Part shown: positions 9,704-19,413 of the stretch, one piece after another
Position numbering within the stretch: the first letter of the stretch is position 1
Layout of the letters: every line of letters starts with the position of its first letter
Assembly: GCA_019112765.1 (NCBI GenBank)
Contig: DXIU01000129.1
Location: 1-45,599 of the forward strand
Length of the DNA: 45,599 bases
Source: Candidatus Mediterraneibacter norwichensis
GTDB taxonomy: Bacteria > Bacillota > Clostridia > Lachnospirales > Lachnospiraceae
Reading direction: 5' to 3'
Notes under the pieces: model-generated
Told to the model about the DNA's origin: nothing
The model's database searches: none
The model's input: only the letters and a program-made list of their open reading frames with translations
Position numbers and translations under genes: made by a program

Positions 9704-11560
9704 ATGACAGGAAGAGCAAAGAGGAAGGGGATTGAGATCGGAGCAGGCCTGCTTACATATATAATTGTCTGGGCAATATCCCTTCATGTTCATATGGAGA
9801 AGACAGAGATGACGGCGCTGTTTCTGGTGCCTTATATTATTCTGTCCGCGACAACATATCTGGAGGAAATTAAAAGGTTCAGAAGCCTGAAATTTCTGGA
9901 TGAGAATCTTCTGATTATTGCCGCTACATGCGGAGCTTTTTTTGTGGGCAGGCAGAAAGAAGCGGTAGGAGCCGTGCTGCTCTATCAGGCGGGAAAACTG
10001 GTGGAGGAGCTGTCTCTGAGCCAGACGAAGAAATCCATTGCCAGGTTCATAGATATAAGACCGGAATATGCCAATCTGAAAGAAGCCGGCAGAGAGAGAG
10101 TTGTGGAACCGCAGGATCTGCAGCCAAAGCAGATCATAGTCCTGAAACCCGGGGAAAAGATCCCGGTAGACGCGGTTGTAACAATGGGGACAGGCACAGT
10201 TGACATGAAGGCGCTGACCGGTGAATCTACGCCCAAGGCAGTAAAAGCGGGAGACAGAATATACAGTGGCTGCATTAATCTGAACGGTGTGCTTGAGGCC
10301 AGAGTTGTGAAAGTGTATAACGATTCTGTGGCCTCCAAAATCATGCGGCTGGTGGAAAATGCAAATGAAAAGAAATCAGAGAGCGTCCGCCTTGCGGATA
10401 AATTTACCCGGTATTATACGCCGATTGTCATACTTATTGCAGTTCTTACTTTTATTCTGCCGCCTATGATATTTGTGGAGGCAAAAGAGGAGTGGATATT
10501 CCGGGGACTGATCATTCTCGTGGCGGCCTGTCCTTCCGGTCTGCTGGTGTCCATCCCGATGGCATTTCTCGGAGGTATCGGAGCGGCGGCCAGGCAGGGA
10601 GTTCTGATCAAGGGCAGCAGCTGTATTGAAACACTGACTCAGGTTGATACATTTGTTTTCGATAAAACGGGAACACTGACAGAAGGTGTATTTCATGTAC
10701 AGGAGATTGTCCCGTATAAAATATCAGAGGAAGAGCTGCTGGAGCTGGCGGCGCTGGCAGAAGCCTATTCCACCCATCCGATTGCCATGTCTCTCAGGGA
10801 GGCATACGGCAGAGAACCGGTGAAATCCCGGGTAGGTGAAGTGACAGAGTACCCGGGACTGGGGCTCTGTGCGGTGGTGGACGGACGCCGGGTCTATATA
10901 GGAAATAACCGGCTGATGAACCGGCAGGGAGTGTTCTGCCATCTGGTGCCGGAGCCGGGAACAGCGGTTCATGTGGCTGTGGAAAATGAGTATGCCGGGC
11001 ATATTCTGATTTCTGATGTGATAAGGAAGGATGCGGGCCGGCTCATCCGCTGGCTGCACAGACGACAGCTGGCAGCAGTTATGCTGACAGGGGACAATGA
11101 GGCGGTTGCCGAAGCTGTGGCTGCAAAACTGAAAATAGAAAGTGTCTATGCGGAGCTTATGCCGGAGGATAAAGTGGAACAGCTGGAAGAGTTCCGGGAA
11201 AGCGAGATGGAAGGCGAGAAGCTGGCCTTTGTAGGCGATGGCATCAATGACGCTCCGGTGCTTGCTCTTGCTGATGTGGGAATTGCCATGGGCGGCCTGG
11301 GGGCAGACGCGGCTCTGGAGGCAGCTGATATCATACTGATGGAAGACGAGCCGTCCAGGATCATTAATGCCATACGCATTTCCAGGGCAACCATGCGTGC
11401 CGTGAAGCAGAACATGGTCTTCGCGGCGGGGATGAAAGTAATCCTGATAGCGCTTGCGCTTTTTGGGCTGATAACCATGCAGAATGCGATTATTGCAGAT
11501 ATCTGCGTTATGCTGATTAGTATTTTAAATTCTTTCTGGATGATGAAGTATCCGGAGTAG
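9704..11560 (+). CDS. Heavy-metal translocating P1B-type ATPase
   Basis: DKTGTLTEG, LTGESTPK, GDGINDAPVLALADVGIAMG. No N-terminal HMA domain. TM metal motif reads CPS. Confidence 0.93.
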   Translation: MTGRAKRKGIEIGAGLLTYIIVWAISLHVHMEKTEMTALFLVPYIILSATTYLEEIKRFRSLKFLDENLLIIAATCGAFFVGRQKEAVGAVLLYQAGKLVEELSLSQTKKSIARFIDIRPEYANLKEAGRERVVEPQDLQPKQIIVLKPGEKIPVDAVVTMGTGTVDMKALTGESTPKAVKAGDRIYSGCINLNGVLEARVVKVYNDSVASKIMRLVENANEKKSESVRLADKFTRYYTPIVILIAVLTFILPPMIFVEAKEEWIFRGLIILVAACPSGLLVSIPMAFLGGIGAAARQGVLIKGSSCIETLTQVDTFVFDKTGTLTEGVFHVQEIVPYKISEEELLELAALAEAYSTHPIAMSLREAYGREPVKSRVGEVTEYPGLGLCAVVDGRRVYIGNNRLMNRQGVFCHLVPEPGTAVHVAVENEYAGHILISDVIRKDAGRLIRWLHRRQLAAVMLTGDNEAVAEAVAAKLKIESVYAELMPEDKVEQLEEFRESEMEGEKLAFVGDGINDAPVLALADVGIAMGGLGADAALEAADIILMEDEPSRIINAIRISRATMRAVKQNMVFAAGMKVILIALALFGLITMQNAIIADICVMLISILNSFWMMKYPE

Positions 11561-11573
11561 AGGAGTGATGTGA

Positions 11574-12131
11574 ATGATGAAAAAGGGAAAAACAGCCGGA
11601 ATCTTCGCGGCTGCGGCGCTGGCCGCGTGCATGCTGGGCGGCTGCGCGAATGCTCTGCAGGACGGAACCAGGGCACTGGAAAACGGACAGTACGAGGAAG
11701 CCCGGGATATATTTGAGACGGCTGCAGAACAGGAGGATGGAGAAAAGTCTGCGGAGGCTTACAGGGGACTGGGCATGGCTTATTATGAAATGGAAGAATA
11801 CGGCTCAGCCATGGAAGCTTTTCAGACTGCGCTGGACAGAGGCGCAGGGCAGACGGTGCAGATCTACAACCTGATGGGAATCTGCGCTATGAATGTGGCC
11901 GATTATGAAAGCGCGCTGGAATATTTCCAGTCAGGTCTGGCGCTGGCAGATACAGAGTCTGAGGGAGAGACGGATACAGATCTGATCCGGGAGATGCGGT
12001 ACAATGAGATCGTCTGCTGCGAGCGGACTGCCGACTGGGAAAGCGCAAAACAGAAAGCAGCCGAGTATCTGCAGGATTATCCCGGAGATGAGGCTGTTGA
12101 AAAAGAGGCGGAATTTCTGGAAACACGGTAG
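11574..12131 (+). CDS. Tetratricopeptide-repeat lipoprotein
   Basis: Signal peptide with lipobox MLGGC, followed by TPR-like repeats. Confidence 0.8.
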   Translation: MMKKGKTAGIFAAAALAACMLGGCANALQDGTRALENGQYEEARDIFETAAEQEDGEKSAEAYRGLGMAYYEMEEYGSAMEAFQTALDRGAGQTVQIYNLMGICAMNVADYESALEYFQSGLALADTESEGETDTDLIREMRYNEIVCCERTADWESAKQKAAEYLQDYPGDEAVEKEAEFLETR

Positions 12132-12178
12132 TGTGCTCTGCACTGCCGTTTTTTCATTATCTCTCAGGAGGAGGAATT

Positions 12179-13438
12179 ATGCAGAATACAGATCAAATGG
12201 TACAGAATACAGATAGAAATGAAAGAGAAAAAGTGATTCTGGTAGGCATTGAAACCGGAGCGGAAGAACCGGAAGAGCAGTCGCTGGATGAGCTTGCCGA
12301 TCTGGCCGGGACCGCCGGCGCCGCTGTGGCCGGAAGACTGATCCAGGCGCGGGAGAGCGCGCATCCGGGAACATATATAGGAAAAGGGAAAATTCTGGAA
12401 CTGAAGGAGCTGATCTGGGAGACGGAGGCTTCCGGTATTATCTGTGATGATGAGCTTACCAGCGCTCAGCTGGGGAATCTGGAGGAAGAATTAAACTGCA
12501 AAGTACTGGACCGGACACTGCTGATTCTGGATATATTTGCCGGGCGGGCCGTAACCGGAGAGGGCAAGCTTCAGGTAGAGCTGGCGCAGCTGCGCTACCG
12601 GGCGTCCCGTCTGTCGGGCCTGGGAAGGTCTCTGTCCCGTCTGGGAGGCGGGATCGGTACAAGAGGTCCCGGGGAGAAAAAGCTGGAAGTGGACCGGCGA
12701 AGGATCCGGGAGAGAATCAGCAGGCTCAAACGTGAGCTGAAAGATGTGGAAAATCACAGAGAACTGATCCGGAATCAGAGAAGCCGGTCGGGATTAAAGA
12801 CTGCCGCTCTGGTGGGATATACTTCCGCGGGGAAAAGCAGCATCGAGAATGCGCTGACCCATGCGGGGATTGCCGAGGATGCCATGCTTTTTTCCACGCT
12901 GGATACAACGACCCGTTCCCTGATGCTGGACAACACCCAGGAGATTCTGCTTACGGATACGGTAGGTTTTATCCGCAAGCTTCCCCATCATCTTGTGGAG
13001 GCATTCAAAAGTACTCTGGAGGAAGCAAGGTATGCGGACATTCTGATTCACGTGGTAGATGCGTCCAATCCGGATATGGATACCCAGATGCATGTTGTGT
13101 ATGAGACTCTGCGGGAGCTGGGGGCAGAGGGGAAACCGGTAGTGACATTATTCAATAAACAGGATCTGCTTGAGGAGCCGGTGGTCCAGCGGGATTTCCG
13201 GGCGGAGTACTCTATTGCGGCATCCGCCAGAACCGGACAGGGTCTGGAAGAACTGAAGGCTGCGCTTCTGGAAATCCTGCGCAGAGACCAGATCTATATT
13301 GAGCGGATGTATTCATTTGATGAAGCATGGAAGCTGCAGCTGATCCGGAGCCGGGGACAGCTGGTCTCCGAGGAATATCTACCGGAGGGAGTCTGTGTAA
13401 AGGCATATGTGCCCGGGGAGATTTATGGAAAGCTGTAA
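12179..13438 (+). CDS. hflX: GTPase HflX
   Basis: GTRGPGEKKLEVDRRRIRERI, GYTSAGKSS, DTVGFIRKLPHHLVEAFKSTLEE. Best start is ATG 12179 after aggaggagg. Confidence 0.95.
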   Translation: MQNTDQMVQNTDRNEREKVILVGIETGAEEPEEQSLDELADLAGTAGAAVAGRLIQARESAHPGTYIGKGKILELKELIWETEASGIICDDELTSAQLGNLEEELNCKVLDRTLLILDIFAGRAVTGEGKLQVELAQLRYRASRLSGLGRSLSRLGGGIGTRGPGEKKLEVDRRRIRERISRLKRELKDVENHRELIRNQRSRSGLKTAALVGYTSAGKSSIENALTHAGIAEDAMLFSTLDTTTRSLMLDNTQEILLTDTVGFIRKLPHHLVEAFKSTLEEARYADILIHVVDASNPDMDTQMHVVYETLRELGAEGKPVVTLFNKQDLLEEPVVQRDFRAEYSIAASARTGQGLEELKAALLEILRRDQIYIERMYSFDEAWKLQLIRSRGQLVSEEYLPEGVCVKAYVPGEIYGKL

Positions 13439-13443
13439 CAGGG

Positions 13444-14175
13444 TTAAAGAAATCCGCCATCGATTCCGATAATCTGGCCGGTCATATAGGATGGGGCATC
13501 TGCCAGCATTAGAACAAGCCGGGCTGTCTCTTCCGGAGTGCCGAATCTTCCGGCGGGAATTTCATCTGTCAGGTCTCTGGCTTCTTCCGGCGAAAGCCTG
13601 GCATTCATTGCGGTGTCGATGACGCCGCAGGCCAGGGCGTTGACCTGGATATTGCTGGGAGCCAGCTCTTTCGCCAGTGCTTTGGTGAGACCGTTGAGTC
13701 CGGCCTTGGATGCGGAATAAGCGGCTTCGCAGGAGGCCCCGGAGACTCCCCACATGGAAGAAATATTGATGATGCGGCCGGATTTTTCCGATACCATTGC
13801 AGGTATGGCGGCACGGCAGCAGTAGAAGACGGAGGAAAGGTTTGTGTCAAGAATATTTCTCCATTCTTCGTCGCTCATATCGCTTAAAAGCCCGAAATAA
13901 GATATGCCGGCGTTGTTGACCAGAACGTCCAGGGCCGGACAGTGTGTGTATATCGTTTTGAAAATCTGTGATACCTGTGCGGGACTGCTTACGTCTCCCG
14001 GTACACAGGTGCAGGATCCGCCCTGATTCAGAATCTCTTCCCGGAGTCCGGAGAGCGCTCCGGCAAGCTGGCGGGAATTAAGGAATACATGATATCCGGC
14101 GCCTGCGAAAGCGAGGGCGCATGCCCGCCCGATTCCCCGGGAAGCTCCGGTAATTAAAACATACTTTTTATTCAT
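13444..14175 (-). CDS. SDR-family oxidoreductase, FabG-like
   Basis: MNKKYVLITGASRGIGRACALAFAG, NNAGIS, YSASKAGLNGLTKALAKELA, GGFL C-terminus. Start at 14175. Confidence 0.9.
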   Translation of the reverse strand: MNKKYVLITGASRGIGRACALAFAGAGYHVFLNSRQLAGALSGLREEILNQGGSCTCVPGDVSSPAQVSQIFKTIYTHCPALDVLVNNAGISYFGLLSDMSDEEWRNILDTNLSSVFYCCRAAIPAMVSEKSGRIINISSMWGVSGASCEAAYSASKAGLNGLTKALAKELAPSNIQVNALACGVIDTAMNARLSPEEARDLTDEIPAGRFGTPEETARLVLMLADAPSYMTGQIIGIDGGFL

Positions 14176-14459
14176 AGTTACCTCTCTGTGATTATAAATA
14201 ATTCTGCGCGTCAGCACTCCCGCCGGTTCTGCTGATGAGGCATTTCTACTGACAGACGGCGTGGAAAACGCACATTTTATGTTTAATATATCACGGATTC
14301 TCTTTTGATGAAACGAAAAAATTGGCAAAGGTTACATTGTTTTTCCAGAGATTGATTGCTATAATTACAGTATCTTAATAAAAAATTTACATGATTTATA
14401 CATAACCCGTACAAAAAACGCGTCCCGGAGACGCGGCGCAGCTGAACGGAGGAAAACCT

Positions 14460-15023
14460 ATGCTGGATGATGCAATAGAATTTGCGACTAAAGCTCATGA
14501 AGGGCAGTTCCGGAAAGGAACACGCCGGCCTTATATCGTTCATCCGATAGAGGTGGCGGATATTGTATCAACGATGACAAAAGATGAGGAAGTGATCTGC
14601 GCGGCGGTGCTTCATGATACGATTGAGGACTGCCGGGGTATTACCAAAGATGTGCTCAGACTCAGATTCGGAGAGCGTGTGGCAGATATGGTTATGCAGG
14701 AGAGTGAAGATAAGTCTCAGTCCTGGGAAGAACGAAAAGGCGCTACGATTGAGCGCCTGAAGAATGCGTCTCTTCCTGTTCAGATGATTGGTCTGGCTGA
14801 CAAGCTTTCCAATATGCGGGATATCGACCGGGATTATCCGGCGGCAGGGGAACAGCTCTGGACCAGATTCCGTATGCAGAGCAAAGAAGCCCTTGCCTGG
14901 TATTATAAAGAAATCCGGGATGTGCTTGCGGAAAATTTTGCGGGTGTGCCGGCTTACGAAGAGTACTGCCGTCTGATTGATAAGAACTTCGGTCCCGGGC
15001 CGGCTCACAGAGCCTGGCTGTAG
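14460..15023 (+). CDS. HD-domain protein, small alarmone hydrolase/MESH1-like
   Basis: AHEGQFRKGTRRPYIVHPIEVA, AAVLHDTIEDC, ADKLSNMRDI. Confidence 0.85.
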   Translation: MLDDAIEFATKAHEGQFRKGTRRPYIVHPIEVADIVSTMTKDEEVICAAVLHDTIEDCRGITKDVLRLRFGERVADMVMQESEDKSQSWEERKGATIERLKNASLPVQMIGLADKLSNMRDIDRDYPAAGEQLWTRFRMQSKEALAWYYKEIRDVLAENFAGVPAYEEYCRLIDKNFGPGPAHRAWL

Positions 15024-15038
15024 ACGGCTGCTTTCTTT

Positions 15039-15539
15039 TCAGGCGCGGAACAGGGGAAGACCCGGAACACGGAAGGTAAAGACAAAAAACAGAAGACACA
15101 GAAGGACGGCCAGACCGTAGAGAAAGATCCGGCAGCGGAATACTTTTGCCGAGTCCCGCAGTTTCCAGACAGTGCTCCAGGCGGCAAGGACTGCCGCAAA
15201 AAAGACAGCAAGATCGGCAATCATATAATTCTGCCCGAGTATGCCTGTGTATGTGTAAAACAGTACCGGAATGCTCAGAGTTCCCAGAAGATTTCCCAGG
15301 ACAAGAGCGCCGGACAGCGAAGGAGCGGCTTCCTTCATGCGCGCAGATATAAAGAGTGAAAAAAAGAGCATGGGAAAGAAAATCAGTTTCATATGTTCCC
15401 ATGTGGATTCATTTACAGGGGAGATCAGCGCCGCGAGCGGATTTTTCCCGGACCACTGATAGAAAAAATGAGACAGTGTTCCCAGAACCGATGTAAATAC
15501 AACTCCTGAAACAATATATTTCTTTATTCTGATTTCCAT
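15039..15539 (-). CDS. Small multi-TM membrane protein (possibly DUF6512)
   Basis: Hydrophobic protein with SPVNESTWEHMKLIFFPMLFF. Family name from memory. Confidence 0.65.
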   Translation of the reverse strand: MEIRIKKYIVSGVVFTSVLGTLSHFFYQWSGKNPLAALISPVNESTWEHMKLIFFPMLFFSLFISARMKEAAPSLSGALVLGNLLGTLSIPVLFYTYTGILGQNYMIADLAVFFAAVLAAWSTVWKLRDSAKVFRCRIFLYGLAVLLCLLFFVFTFRVPGLPLFRA

Positions 15540-15678
15540 AAAATCCCCCGATACAACTTTGATAGATTTCTATTGTATATTGATGTATTATATGTGAATA
15601 TACTGTAAATATACCTGTGGTACGGGCTGCAGACGGCCTGGCCTGCCGGCATGTTTCTGAATTTCATTCCAGGAGGTA

Positions 15679-16485
15679 ATGCAATTGGATATAAAGAGGA
15701 AGATCAAAAATGAAAAAAGATTCAGACTGTATCTGGAGACGGGACTTGCAGTACTTCTTGTACTGACACTTGCTCTGGCAGGAAGGGCCGGTCTTTTAAA
15801 ATCCGGAGCTGCCGGGAGTGAGCCGGCCGCGGCAGACGCGCAGAAAGAAGCAGGGGACAGCGCGGAAGATGTGAGCGAAAAGGCGGCCGAAGAGAACCGT
15901 CAGGCAGAAAAGGCGGCGGAAGAAGCAGAAGAAACTGCGGCACAGGGACAATATCCTATTCTTGGGGAAAGTGATGTGTCAGTACAGCAGATGGTGGACT
16001 ATTTTGAAGCTTCCGGGGAGGAGTATCCGGAAAAAGCGCTTTCCGCCGGAGGCGCGGACTCCATAGAGACATTCTGCCAGATGTATTATGAGGAGGCAGA
16101 AGCTGAAGGCGTGAGGGCTGAAGTCGCATTTGCCCAGACCATGAAGGAGACAGGATTTCTGCAGTATGGAGGGGACGCCTCCATCGAGCAGTTTAATTTT
16201 GCGGGCATAGGCACAACAGGAAACGGAGAGCCGGGGAATTCCTACCCGGACGTGCGCACCGGGATCCGGGCACAGATCCAGCACCTGAAAGCATATGCCA
16301 CCGCCGATGCCCTGGAGCAGGAGTGTGTGGATGAGCGGTATTCCTATGTAAAGAAAGGATCGGCTCCGTATGTGGAGTGGCTGGGACAGCAGGAAAATCC
16401 GGAAGGCCTGGGCTGGGCCACAGGAGATAACTACGGATATGACATCGTGGGGATGATTGAAGATATGAAGGAAGAGGAATCTTAA
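15679..16485 (+). CDS. Membrane-anchored glucosaminidase-domain protein
   Basis: N-terminal TM, then VAFAQTMKETGFLQYGG, FNFAGIGTTG, YPDVRTGIRAQIQHLKAYA. RBS aggagg. Confidence 0.8.
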   Translation: MQLDIKRKIKNEKRFRLYLETGLAVLLVLTLALAGRAGLLKSGAAGSEPAAADAQKEAGDSAEDVSEKAAEENRQAEKAAEEAEETAAQGQYPILGESDVSVQQMVDYFEASGEEYPEKALSAGGADSIETFCQMYYEEAEAEGVRAEVAFAQTMKETGFLQYGGDASIEQFNFAGIGTTGNGEPGNSYPDVRTGIRAQIQHLKAYATADALEQECVDERYSYVKKGSAPYVEWLGQQENPEGLGWATGDNYGYDIVGMIEDMKEEES

Positions 16486-16500
16486 GATTCCTTAAAATTC

Positions 16501-16529
16501 TTGACAAACAGGAATCTTGCGGCTATAGT
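16501..16529 (+). promoter_or_regulatory. Sigma-A-type promoter for valS
   Basis: ttgaca-17 nt-tatagt. Confidence 0.7.
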
Positions 16530-16580
16530 ATTTGTTAGTTAATTTTTAGTTAACAAGTTAGTAATGATTTGTAAACGGTG

Positions 16581-16645
16581 CTGAAGAAAGGTGGTACCGC
16601 GGGATCTTCGCCCTTTACATATATATGTAAAGGGTTTTCTTTTTT
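16581..16645 (+). promoter_or_regulatory. T-box antiterminator/terminator upstream of valS
   Basis: gaagaaaggtggtaccgcgggatcttcgcccttt, then ccctttacatatatatgtaaagggttttctttttt. Confidence 0.85.
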
Positions 16646-16719
16646 GATTTTTGTGAAGATTTCGTGAACATCCAGGATACAGACAGAACAGATTTATGAG
16701 GGAGATCAAGGAGAAGAAT

Positions 16720-19368
16720 ATGAGCAAAGAACTGGCAAAAACTTACAATCCGAAAGAGATTGAAGGAAAACTGTATGACAAATGGTGTGAAAACAAATAT
16801 TTCCATGCAGAAGTGGACAGAAGCAGAAAACCATTTACCACGGTTATGCCCCCTCCGAATATTACAGGAAAGCTTCACATGGGGCATGCGCTTGATAATA
16901 CACTGCAGGATATCCTGATCCGCTACAAGAGAATGGAAGGATACAACGCTCTGTGGATTCCGGGAACGGATCATGCGGCAATTTCCACGGAAGTCAAGGT
17001 GACAAATCAGCTGAAAGAGGAAGGCATCGACAAGAAAGAGCTGGGCCGGGAAGGATTTCTTAAGAGGACCTGGCAGTGGAAGGAAGAGTATGCAGGAACC
17101 ATCGAAGAACAGCTGAAGAAGCTGGGCGTATCCTGCGACTGGGACAGAGAGCGCTTTACCATGGATGAAGGCTGCTCGAAAGCGGTAGAAGAGGTATTTA
17201 TCAACCTTTATAAGAAAGGTTATATTTATAAAGGATCCAGAATCATTAACTGGTGTCCGAAATGTAATACATCTCTTTCGGATGCCGAGGTAGAGCATGA
17301 GGAACAGGAAGGACATTTCTGGCACATCAGGTATCCTATTGCGGGAACAGACAGGTTCCTTGAGATCGCGACGACACGTCCGGAGACCATGCTGGGAGAT
17401 ACGGCGATTGCGGTGCATCCGGATGATGAGAGATACAAAGATATCGTAGGCAAAAATGTAATCTTGCCTCTGGCAGGCCGGGAAATTCCGATTGTAGCGG
17501 ATTATTATGTAGATAAAGAATTCGGAACCGGAGCTGTGAAGATTACGCCGGCTCACGACCCGAATGACTTTGAAGTAGGCAAGCGCCACAATCTGGAAGA
17601 AATCAATATCATGAATGATGACGCCACAATCAATGAAAAAGGCGGAAAATATGCCGGAATGGACCGCTATGAGGCGAGAAAAGCGATCGTAAAAGATCTG
17701 GAAGAGCAGGGATATCTTGTAAAGGTTGTTCCCCATACTCATGCGGTGGGAACCCATGACCGCTGCGGAACAACGGTGGAACCGCTGATCAAACAGCAGT
17801 GGTTTGTAAAGATGGAAGAACTGGCAAAACCGGCAATTAACGCTCTGAAAACCGGGGAGCTGAAGTTTGTGCCGGACCGGTTTGACAAGATTTATCTGCA
17901 CTGGCTGGAAAATATTAAAGACTGGTGCATTTCCCGTCAGATCTGGTGGGGCCACAGAATCCCGGCATATTACTGCGACGAGTGCGGTGAGATTGTCGTT
18001 GACCGCCATGCTCCGGAGAAGTGCCCGAAGTGCGGCTGCACACATTTCACACAGGATGAGGATACTCTGGATACATGGTTCTCTTCAGCCCTGTGGCCGT
18101 TCTCTACACTGGGCTGGCCGGATAAGACAGAAGATTTGGATTATTTCTATCCGACAGATGTGCTTGTAACAGGATATGACATTATCTTCTTCTGGGTTAT
18201 CCGTATGGTATTCTCCGGATATGAGCATACCGGAAAATCACCGTTCCATACGGTCCTGATTCACGGTCTGGTAAGAGATTCCCAGGGACGGAAGATGAGC
18301 AAATCTCTCGGAAACGGCATTGATCCGCTGGAGATTATCGACAAGTACGGCGCCGACGCGCTGAGACTTACGCTTGTTACCGGAAACGCTCCGGGAAATG
18401 ATATGCGCTTCTATAATGAAAGAGTGGAAGCCAGCAGAAATTTCGCAAATAAGGTATGGAACGCCTCCCGTTTCATTCTGATGAATATGAAAGACGATAC
18501 CATAGAGGAGCCGGAAGACTCTCTGCTGAAGCCGGCTGACCGCTGGATTCTGTCCAGAGTGAACACGCTTGCGAAAGATGTGACCGAGAATATGGACAAA
18601 TACGAGCTGGGTATCGCAGTGCAGAAAGTATACGACTTTATATGGGATGAATTCTGCGACTGGTATGTGGAACTGGCAAAATACCGGATCTACCATGCGG
18701 AGGAAGATCCGAAAGCTGCAGACTGTGCCCTCTGGACACTTAGGACTGTACTTGCCCAGGCATTAAAGCTGCTTCATCCGTTTATGCCGTTTATTACGGA
18801 AGAAATCTACAGCGCGCTGGTGCCGGAAGAAGAGTCTCTGATGATGTCCGGCTGGCCGGTATTCCGGGATGACCGGGTATTCCCTGCTGCGGAGAAGATT
18901 ATGGACCGTGTAAAAGCCATGACAAAGGGAATCCGCAACATCCGCGCAGAGATGAACGTGCCGAATAACAGAAAAACGAAAGTATATATTGTAAGTGAGG
19001 ATAATGATATCTGTACCGGTATTGAGACGTTTAAAGAATCTATCATGCCGCTGATGTCAGCCAGCGGGATCATTGTTCACAAGACGAAACAGGACGTGGA
19101 CGATAACGCGGTTTCTGTTGTAGTGCCGGATGCGGTAGTCTATCTGCCGCTTGAAGATCTGGTGGATGTCGAACAGGAAAAAAAGCGCCTGGAACAGGAG
19201 GAAAAGCGGCTGAACAGTGAAATCAGACGTGCTCAGGGAATGCTGGCAAACGAGAAGTTTGTAAGCCGCGCGCCTGAGGCAAAGGTGCAGGAAGAACGGG
19301 ATAAACTTGAAAAATATACGCAGATGCTTGCCCAGGTAAAAGAAAGAATGGCAGGACTCGGACAGTAG
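16720..19368 (+). CDS. valS: Valyl-tRNA synthetase
   Basis: [15 protein letters not shown] (HIGH), [14 protein letters not shown] (KMSKS), C-terminal coiled coil. Start ATG 16720 after aaggagaagaat. Confidence 0.96.
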   Translation: MSKELAKTYNPKEIEGKLYDKWCENKYFHAEVDRSRKPFTTVMPPPNITGKLHMGHALDNTLQDILIRYKRMEGYNALWIPGTDHAAISTEVKVTNQLKEEGIDKKELGREGFLKRTWQWKEEYAGTIEEQLKKLGVSCDWDRERFTMDEGCSKAVEEVFINLYKKGYIYKGSRIINWCPKCNTSLSDAEVEHEEQEGHFWHIRYPIAGTDRFLEIATTRPETMLGDTAIAVHPDDERYKDIVGKNVILPLAGREIPIVADYYVDKEFGTGAVKITPAHDPNDFEVGKRHNLEEINIMNDDATINEKGGKYAGMDRYEARKAIVKDLEEQGYLVKVVPHTHAVGTHDRCGTTVEPLIKQQWFVKMEELAKPAINALKTGELKFVPDRFDKIYLHWLENIKDWCISRQIWWGHRIPAYYCDECGEIVVDRHAPEKCPKCGCTHFTQDEDTLDTWFSSALWPFSTLGWPDKTEDLDYFYPTDVLVTGYDIIFFWVIRMVFSGYEHTGKSPFHTVLIHGLVRDSQGRKMSKSLGNGIDPLEIIDKYGADALRLTLVTGNAPGNDMRFYNERVEASRNFANKVWNASRFILMNMKDDTIEEPEDSLLKPADRWILSRVNTLAKDVTENMDKYELGIAVQKVYDFIWDEFCDWYVELAKYRIYHAEEDPKAADCALWTLRTVLAQALKLLHPFMPFITEEIYSALVPEEESLMMSGWPVFRDDRVFPAAEKIMDRVKAMTKGIRNIRAEMNVPNNRKTKVYIVSEDNDICTGIETFKESIMPLMSASGIIVHKTKQDVDDNAVSVVVPDAVVYLPLEDLVDVEQEKKRLEQEEKRLNSEIRRAQGMLANEKFVSRAPEAKVQEERDKLEKYTQMLAQVKERMAGLGQ

Positions 19369-19413
19369 GATGCAGGAGCGCCGCCTGCCGCGGAGAAAGA
19401 AAAGGGGATGTAA

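Noticed and set aside
16615-18045. 476-aa minus-strand ORF
   Set aside because: Antisense to valS and to the T-box terminator. No protein family.
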